Source: Heliocidaris tuberculata | Lineage: Eukaryota > Echinodermata > Echinoidea > Camarodonta > Echinometridae | Direction of reading: 5' to 3' | Length of the DNA: 64,000 bases | Assembly: GCA_025618425.1 (NCBI GenBank) | Contig: CM046842.1 | Location: 23,134,248-23,198,247 of the forward strand | Part shown: positions 47,662-64,000 of the stretch, piece after piece | Position numbering within the stretch: the stretch's first letter is position 1 | Layout of the letters: each line of letters opens with the position of its first letter | Notes under the pieces: model-generated | Seen by the model: only the letters and a program-made list of their open reading frames with translations | Database searches by the model: none | Told to the model about the DNA's origin: nothing | Made by a program: the position numbers and the translations under genes

Positions 47662-49846
47662 CTCTCTATCTCTCTCTCTTTGTAACTTAAGTTCTGAGCT
47701 TTTAGAAGTAATTCTATTTTCTTCGTGTGTTTTTCGGCTATGTTAATATTTCAGCTGTATAATGTAGTCAAATTATTTATGTATTCTGTAGAATAGTAGT
47801 CTTCGTTCTTTTTGTACAGCGCTCTGAATCATTTCTTAACACTTATTATGCCACTGTGCCATTTGGCACAAACTCTTCACATAAATCCCATAGGAGAGTA
47901 TTTATGTGGCCAACAAAGATTTAAGCTCTTTATAAATACCATGTATTATTATTATTACTATTATTCATATATGGATTCACTATCATGACAGCATTAATAA
48001 ACCCATGGGGAAAATGTGTGTTCGCTCTTCTCAAGCGTTAACATCGCGTGCTTGCACAGACGATAACAAAGTCATTAAAGGGAACCAATCACACACAAAA
48101 AAAAAAAAAAGAAGAAGAAGAATATTTTGGTCTATGTGTTAGGGGTTCTATGTTGCCTTACAATATTCGAAGAATGAGCTTTAAATATTAACTATATCAA
48201 GAGATAATGCAAGTTTAAATACTCCCTAAATAAACATTACAGCGACTTTCCAGTATTAATCGACGAACCCGTACGCGCTAGCACAAAATAAGGCCCGCGC
48301 GGAACCGAACTCGCAGATAGGTTCCGCGCGAGGGTGTTTGAAGTTTTCATTTATTTTCTTCATACTCCTTAACCGTTTTTTGTTTTTTTGTTTTTGATGT
48401 TAACTTTATAATTTCTAGCTGTACACAAATAATTTTTTTCATATGATTGGTACACTTTAATTTTATAGAGGAATGTAATTTAGTCCGGAGATGTCAAGAG
48501 GGGGATGTATTCGAAGAAGATAAAACGAACAAGCCTGGTAGTGCCTGTGAATGTACAATCCTCCCGCCTCCCTCAACCCCCCCCCCCCCCCCCCCTCCGT
48601 GAATACTCGGAACTGTACTGTATCAAAACATTGCATTATCTATAGACGCCCCCTATTTTTTTCTTCTTTTTTTAAAATCACATAGACAATACTAGTGTAA
48701 TCTTACAAATTACACCTTTTCTTCTTATAGTTTTTATTAGGGGTGATAAGAGGCAAATTAGAACTCAGATAATTCTTGGCACCCGCTTCCACAGAGCTTA
48801 AATAGACTACCATGCATTTCATTAATGGTTCCTATATGGTGAAATATCTTCTTATTAAGTTAAATAAAATCACGCACAAATGTGTAAAGACTGAGCGAAA
48901 GATTTCCATTTTTTATATACAGTAAGCTTCGAATTCTAGAGCACTAGAACCTAAGCAGTTTGATTTAGACCTTACACATTAGCTCTCATATATTGATGTT
49001 ATCATTTTAAGCAATTTCTAGGACCCCCCCCCTCCCCCCCCCCCCCCCCCAAGTTAAGTATGTTTTGGTAAGGGGTAAAATTTCAATTTTTGTAGGGATA
49101 ATGACGTGGAGCAGTTGTCGACGGAGCACGTGCCGTACAACCCACCTCCAGCCTCTCTCATTTGTTTTAAGCCTCGTTCATACCCCCCCCCCCCCCATTT
49201 TTCTTTATAGCTCTCTTCCTCTCTCTCTCTCTCTCTTCCATCTCTCATTTTCTTTTTCAATCTCTCATACACACATGCACACGCGCGCACACACACACAC
49301 TATATATATCCCAATTTCCTCTCAAACTCTCTGTGTCTCACTCTCTGCTTCTATTTTCTCTCCCGAATTTTTTTAACTCCCCCCCCCCTCTCTCTCTCTC
49401 TCTCTCTTTATTAAACTCTGTTTCATTCGTTCTTTATTTCTTTATTTAAATCCTTTCTCTATCTGTCCCCATCATCTCCTGTAGAAATTAGTATTTGACT
49501 CATCACTCTTTTAAAGGTCGAAGGGCTCTGACTCAATAAAGCACAATGTTAAAAATATTAAAGGTTACTTTCAAGGATTTTTATTTGTTGCTTTAAGGTG
49601 CAGAAAGAAATATAAAATATTAAATATTACAATGAGTATATACCTCTCACTATTTCCCACGACAAAGCTCATTCATTACCGCTATATTTTCAACAAATGT
49701 ATCTATATATAACTAGAACAATAAAAAAAAACATAAGTAACAGACAATGTATTTTCCATCCTTTTCAATTCCTAGGTAAATATAATAATCTGTTTATATA
49801 TTAATTTCTCTTTATGTTTACATATAAGAATCTCTTACATGTAAGT

Positions 49847-49972
49847 GGTGTCGTAGTCAAGTGGTTTAAACACTTGACTGGAGATGCGAAGGTCGTGGGT
49901 TCGATCCCCAGCACGGCATTTATGTCCTTGAGCAAAGGCATTTTTATCTAAATTGCTCCTCTCCACCCAGAT
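49847..49972 (+). mobile_element. tRNA-derived SINE, copy B
   Basis: Counterpart of 10546-10671. Confidence 0.8.
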
Positions 49973-51889
49973 GTTATTTAATTTGGGGGGGGGGGGTATG
50001 AACGAGGCTTACAACAAATGAGAGAGGCTGGAGGTGGGTTGTACGGCACATGCTCCGTCGACAACTGCTTCACGTCATTATCCCTACACAAATTGAAAGT
50101 CATTATGGTTTGATCTGCATTGTGAGCGTCTGCTAAAAGCGCTTGGATAGAATGCTCCCCAGGGAGTGGAGAAGGTGCATACCTGTGTGCAGACAAGCCA
50201 TGAACCCTATGACCACGTAATACTATAAATAATATGTCTGTTAAGCGCTTAGAGACATCGTAGATTATTAGACGCTATCTCGTAGTATCTGTTAAAGGTT
50301 TTCTAGTGAGCGTGTGTGTGTGTGTGTGTTTCTTTTCTTTCCTTTCTTTTTTCACAGAAAACGAAAAAAAACACGAAAGGGCTAACTTTATTATAATTGT
50401 GAAAAGCAAATCTCAATTCCCATCCAATTCATCGTGGGCAGTGGTGAGTTGATTTATTTTATTTTAATTATTATTTTTAAAATTGATTTGTCTTAAATGC
50501 TCTTACGATTTCAAATAACAAATACATATGTGCATACATATAATCAAAAATAAGTACATTTAATCAAAATTAATAAGCACAGCATGAGCTTTATATAAAG
50601 ATACAGCATCCGAATTTCATTTAAAAATAATAACCATCGAGTCCTATAGCACAGCCTGCCTGCGTTCATCATACGCTTTCAGTTGCAAGTATAATAATGT
50701 TATTTTTCTATAATGTAACACTCTAGAATAGGATTGGGTCAAATATAACCGAACATTGGGTTTTTAAAAAAGAGAACGTGCATGCTTGTTGGGTAACATT
50801 TAAAGCAATATCGGGTACACTGGATACAAAATTGGGTAAAGACAATTCAATTATGAGTAAAACTTTACCAAGTAATTGTGCTTGTTTCCTTTTTACCCAA
50901 TATTGGGTAAGTTTTACTCTTTTTTTCTTTTTGAGTATATCAACAAGACTAGTGTGCATCTTTTTTGGTACAACTCCACAAATGCTACCAGATAAAATTC
51001 AGTTCAAATAATCTTCAGAAACACTGCAAAGAATACTACTAGTAACTATCAATCAGGCATTTTCATTTCCATTGTCAGATTCATCTAATTCTGTTACATG
51101 ACACATCTGAAAACATGACTGTCACTGAAATTAACACAAAGGCGCACTCAAACTCAAGGCCTCGAGAACAAAACGTGGAATTTGACTTCTGAACAAAGAA
51201 GAAGTGAACTGCACAGGTTCAATAAAATACTGCCAAACCTAATCAACTGTGGAGGTTGGGGTATTATATTTCGTTATTTTGGGGTCACCCTAAATTAACT
51301 GTGAAACATTTTATGGCCTATACAAACGATTAATAAACCTTTTAGTTAATGCATACTCATCGCAGATGAGAGCATAAACAAAGCATAAACGTTGGTAGCT
51401 TTTCTGGTTTTCTTTTTGTGGAGCCGTTAGAGCTAAAGGTGATACATTTTCTTATCATCTTAACCTGTTGACCTATGAGTTATCTTATTCCTCCTGGGTC
51501 TAGTATATATAAGAACAACCTGGTTCCGGCAGAAAAGGAGTTAACCTAATCCTTAACCTTCAGATCGCCCATGTTATGGGCAAGGTTCTTGAGAGTTCCG
51601 CTGGCGTCTGGTCTGTTCAATTTTGTAACAAAATAAATGCGTTAATTAGTCCCTGAACACGAAATTCTATGGTCTCTCACCTCCATCCTCAACTTAAATT
51701 TTCCTTCACAAGAGAACAATCTACACTAATTCTCTACCAAGTTGTAGTATTAGGTACTATGTACAAAGTAAAACATCTAGTGCCTTCAAAGAATTTCGAT
51801 TTGTGTTCAACCATGCTTAAGGTATGTTTTTAGTAATATATTAGATACTTCACTCTAAAAACATTTCAAACTTTTGATTAAAAAATCTC

Positions 51890-52097
51890 CCAAGATGCTG
51901 CCCACACTTGGTGAAAGAGCATTTTCAACTGCTGCTCCCAAACTGTGGAATCAACTACCCCAAATTCTCCGTAACCAACAATCTCTGGATGTCTTCAAAA
52001 AAAGCTTCTCAAAACTCACTTATTTCGTTAATAACATTGTAAAGCGCATTTGAACGCACATATATATAACCTATATGAAAAATGCGCTTCATAAATA

Positions 52098-52154
<57 letters not shown>

Positions 52155-52156
52155 CA
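51890..52156 (+). pseudogene. LINE ORF2 C-terminal fragment, copy B
   Basis: Counterpart of 12585-12870, stop at 52051-52053; the ATT tail is shorter here. Confidence 0.85.
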
Positions 52157-52537
52157 TTATTAAAATGATGATCGCATAGACATTTAAAAAAATCACCACA
52201 AAGGTAAATTCAATGCCCTATTGTATTGCCTGTAAAAATTATGTTTGCATTATGATATAATTATGTCACTGGAATGTTTTCACATTAGAAATGACATATC
52301 AAGTTGGCTTGATCATATAAAAATGTATTTGCTGATTTTTCGAAATTCTTTACGATCGTCTTTTATAAATCATGTTATTTAAATGACGTAGACTTTTAAC
52401 AATTTTAAAGGCTCTTTCCTGTATGAAGGGGTATACATATTCAATATATTCTTAGAGATAGGATATATTAAATGACAAAGGTTGTAATCAGTCCTCATAG
52501 ACTGCTTCCTGTAAGAAGGGCATATATTCCAGATAGC

Positions 52538-60885
<8,348 letters not shown>

Positions 60886-61093
60886 CTGGTGGCAAATAAA
60901 GAAACAAGCAAATACATGTAGAGACACACACAAAAAAAAAACACACACGTTGCAAATATAAGCTTACTCATTTATGGCTATAAAGAAACCATATTTAGAT
61001 TTCCCGGGATAGTCGAGAATAAGTCTAAGACTCGGGAACTTATGCATTTAAGCGTTTGTAATTGTTTAAGAAATCATTTGAATTGGCGAACCA

Positions 61094-61225
61094 GGGCCCT
61101 GTTTCATAAAACTTGTTATCAGTAACAGCTGCCCAATTCTATGCCAATCAGATTCAAGGATTTCAGTAGCTTATAACAATTATTGTAACTTTTTAGTGAT
61201 AACAAGTTTTATTAAACAGGGCCCT
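61094..61225. mobile_element. Foldback MITE in TDO intron 2, copy B
   Basis: Counterpart of 21781-21912. Confidence 0.85.
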
Positions 61226-62147
61226 GATCATTCAAGTGTTTACTCCTCTCCGTATCTAGAAAAGATATGTAGACCTGGTAGAATGAAGAAAGGTACTATC
61301 ATTATATGTGACACACACCCTCATTGTAACCATAATCATATCATGTTAGCAAAGTTTCGCAAGGAGCGGGGATTATGAACGCTTTTTGATCGTGAATGAA
61401 TCCGATGACCGAGGTGATGACATCCGTAGAGCACCGAGAGACATATTCGTAAGTGTTATATGAATCCATATTATTAGCAATAGTAGTAGTAGCAGAAGTA
61501 GTAGCATCAGTAGTACATGTAATGGCAGTAATAGTGAGCGCAGTATTAACAACTTTTACAAAAATAAACCAGTGTTATTACAAATAAACAAAAGAATGAT
61601 AATAATAGAAATAAAGAAAATAGAAATAATAATAGTATTAATAATAACAATAGTGAGAAAGAAAATAGAAATATCAATAATATTAATAAAAATAATAATG
61701 ATGATTATCCGTATCAGACATCTGAGCTGTGGTTTTATAAATTGTATTTCCCTCGTCTGATGTGCAGACCGGGCCAAAGACAGTAATATATATTGTATCA
61801 TCCTCTGTCACGGAAGCCTATGCACTTTACGTGTTATAGAACCTGGCAATATAACCTTATATTTTCCCTGGTCTAACATCCGGGCAACATTGAAGTACGC
61901 AATTATGTGGGCAGTTATTTGCTGAGCACAGTTGTCCTTGCTGGCTCAGTGTGCCGTGGGAAAAATTAGATTTGCAAATTTTGACGAAAAGCCGGGATTA
62001 GATGATGAATTTGGAATTCATCATGGATGTATGATGTGATACGACAAATATCGCCCTCACTAGATCCATATTATCCTAGTCTTCGACTGGGATCTAGTTC
62101 AGGGAATTGTAATAGTAATTATAACGAAATTGATGATATTGATAATA

Positions 62148-62223
<76 letters not shown>

Positions 62224-62526
62224 TAATAATAATGATAAGAATAACAATGATAATAATAATAACAATAATAATAATGATAATAATAATAATCATAACAGAA
62301 ATAATAATGAAATTTATAGTATTATGATAATAACTTTACATGTGGCATTACGGTGAATCCATTTATCTCAGCCCATTGTTCAGATTCACCTTTAATAACA
62401 ATTTCTATTGTGACGGAATAAACCGCATTGTCTAGATCCCCTCACTAGATCCATATTATCCTAGTCTTCGACTGGGATCTAGTTCAGGGAATTGTAATAG
62501 TAATTATAATGAAATTGATGATATTG

Positions 62527-62587
<61 letters not shown>

Positions 62588-62609
62588 TAATAATAATAAT
62601 GATAATAAC

Positions 62610-62650
<41 letters not shown>

Positions 62651-63580
62651 TAATAATAACAATCATAACAGAAATAATAATGAAATTTATAGTATTATGA
62701 TAATAACTTTACATGTGGCATTACGGCGAATCCTTTTATCTCAGCCCATTGTTCAGATTCACCTTTAATAATAATTTCTATTGTGACGGAATAAACCGCA
62801 TTGTTTAGATGTGACATTAAGGCGAATCTAATGATAATAATTTTCTTATTATTATTATAGATTTCTCATTCTCGTCACCATTTTATTTAATTTTTAAAAA
62901 ATGTGTTTTCAATTTCGTCCTAGACACTGTGAAATGTGCGAGCTCTTGTTTCAATTTCGTCTGTACTCAATCAATTTTGAAAGACTGTCATTCAATTTCG
63001 TGCTCTGTGACCCGTTTCCGTCAATTGGAATTCGTCCAAGATATATGGCATAATGCTGCAATTATTGCCTTAATCAAGTCGTTACTCATTACGTTTACTT
63101 TGCTTTTATCATACATAAAGATATATTTTCCATTCACAGCAATCACTCACTTAAATTCACACCTGTGCGTAGACACGCATAATTATCCATTGTTATTGGG
63201 GGGGGGTATCTATTCATCACCCCCCCCCCCTAACAACAGAAAGTGTATTCGTATCTACGCCACTGCACCTGTCCACTCCATCGACACACACATATCACGA
63301 GAAAAATATTTTTTAATGGTTAAATACCTGGTTTACCCTTAATTTACATTAAAGGCCAATAAAACACTTGACGAATTTGAATGACAAAATAATGAAATTT
63401 CTATCCTAGCATTCCTAACTCGCTCAGCGGCAGAGAATTTCGCTGACAGTTGAAAAACTTAATGGTTTAATTTTAAAACTTTGATTGACAAAAAACGAAT
63501 ATCAATGACATTTTGACCCAATTTTACTTAGAATTTGAACGCAGTAAGCGACGAAACTGAAAAGAGGGCGGAAAAACCTA

Positions 63581-63789
63581 TATTATTATTATTATTATTA
63601 TTATTATCATTGTTATTGCTATCATTGCCATTATTATTATTATTATTATTATCATTATTATTATTATTATTATTATCATTATTATTATTATTATTATTAT
63701 TATCATCATCATCATCATCATTGTTATTATTATTATTATCATTATCATTGTTACTGCTATCATTGCCATTATTATTATTATTATTATTA

Positions 63790-63823
<34 letters not shown>

Positions 63824-63924
63824 CATTATCATCATCATCATTGTTATTATTATTATTATTATCATTGTTATTGCTATCATTATTATTATTATTATTATTA
63901 TCATTATTATTATCATTATTATTA

Positions 63925-63973
<49 letters not shown>

Positions 63974-64000
63974 CATTATCATCATCATCATCATTGTTAT
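63581..64000 (+). repeat. ATT/ATC microsatellite, copy B, runs off the window
   Basis: Counterpart of 24271-24585, longer and with a different order of ATC and GTT interruptions. Confidence 0.95.

Overview
This is a eukaryotic, intron-rich, AT-rich genomic window, most likely from an echinoderm (sea-urchin-like). The organism call is an inference. It rests on a tryptophan 2,3-dioxygenase (TDO) gene split into ten short coding exons, and on many tRNA-headed SINEs, LINE 3' ends and foldback (MITE-like) repeats of types common in marine deuterostomes. The ATT, TA and CTT microsatellites are very long. There are no operons and nothing resembling bacterial genes.

The only protein-coding gene I can support is TDO, on the minus strand. 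Copy 1 is complete in coding sequence: ten exons from the ATG at 25766 down to the stop codon at 13253, giving 366 codons with consistent GT/AG splice sites and phases. Copy 2 (52538-60885) holds exons 3-10; its exons 1-2 would lie beyond 64000. The two copies differ by one synonymous base over the 941 shared coding bases.

Layout: 1-13252 is the 3' flank of copy 1, with repeats and no recognised gene. 13253-25766 is TDO copy 1. 25767-38518 is the 5' flank, seen only once, with transposon fragments and a 1.5 kb simple-sequence complex. 38519-39018 is a gap of exactly 500 N. 39019-39280 is a foldback element. 39281-64000 repeats 1 to about 24590 in the same order and orientation, with scattered substitutions and different microsatellite lengths. 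Two near-identical contigs placed head to tail across a fixed-size gap look more like two haplotypes kept in one scaffold than a real tandem duplication, but the sequence alone cannot settle this.

The most interesting structures are: (i) two related 415-bp TTAA-flanked elements in opposite orientation in TDO introns 6 and 8, an arrangement that could favour a circular RNA of exons 7+8; (ii) a long palindrome carrying a tRNA-Arg(UCU)-like sequence in its loop; (iii) an 88-nt near-perfect hairpin in intron 3; (iv) an exactly 80-bp TTAA-ended mini-element repeated three times in the 5' flank; (v) a perfect 51-bp inverted repeat ending exactly at the assembly gap.
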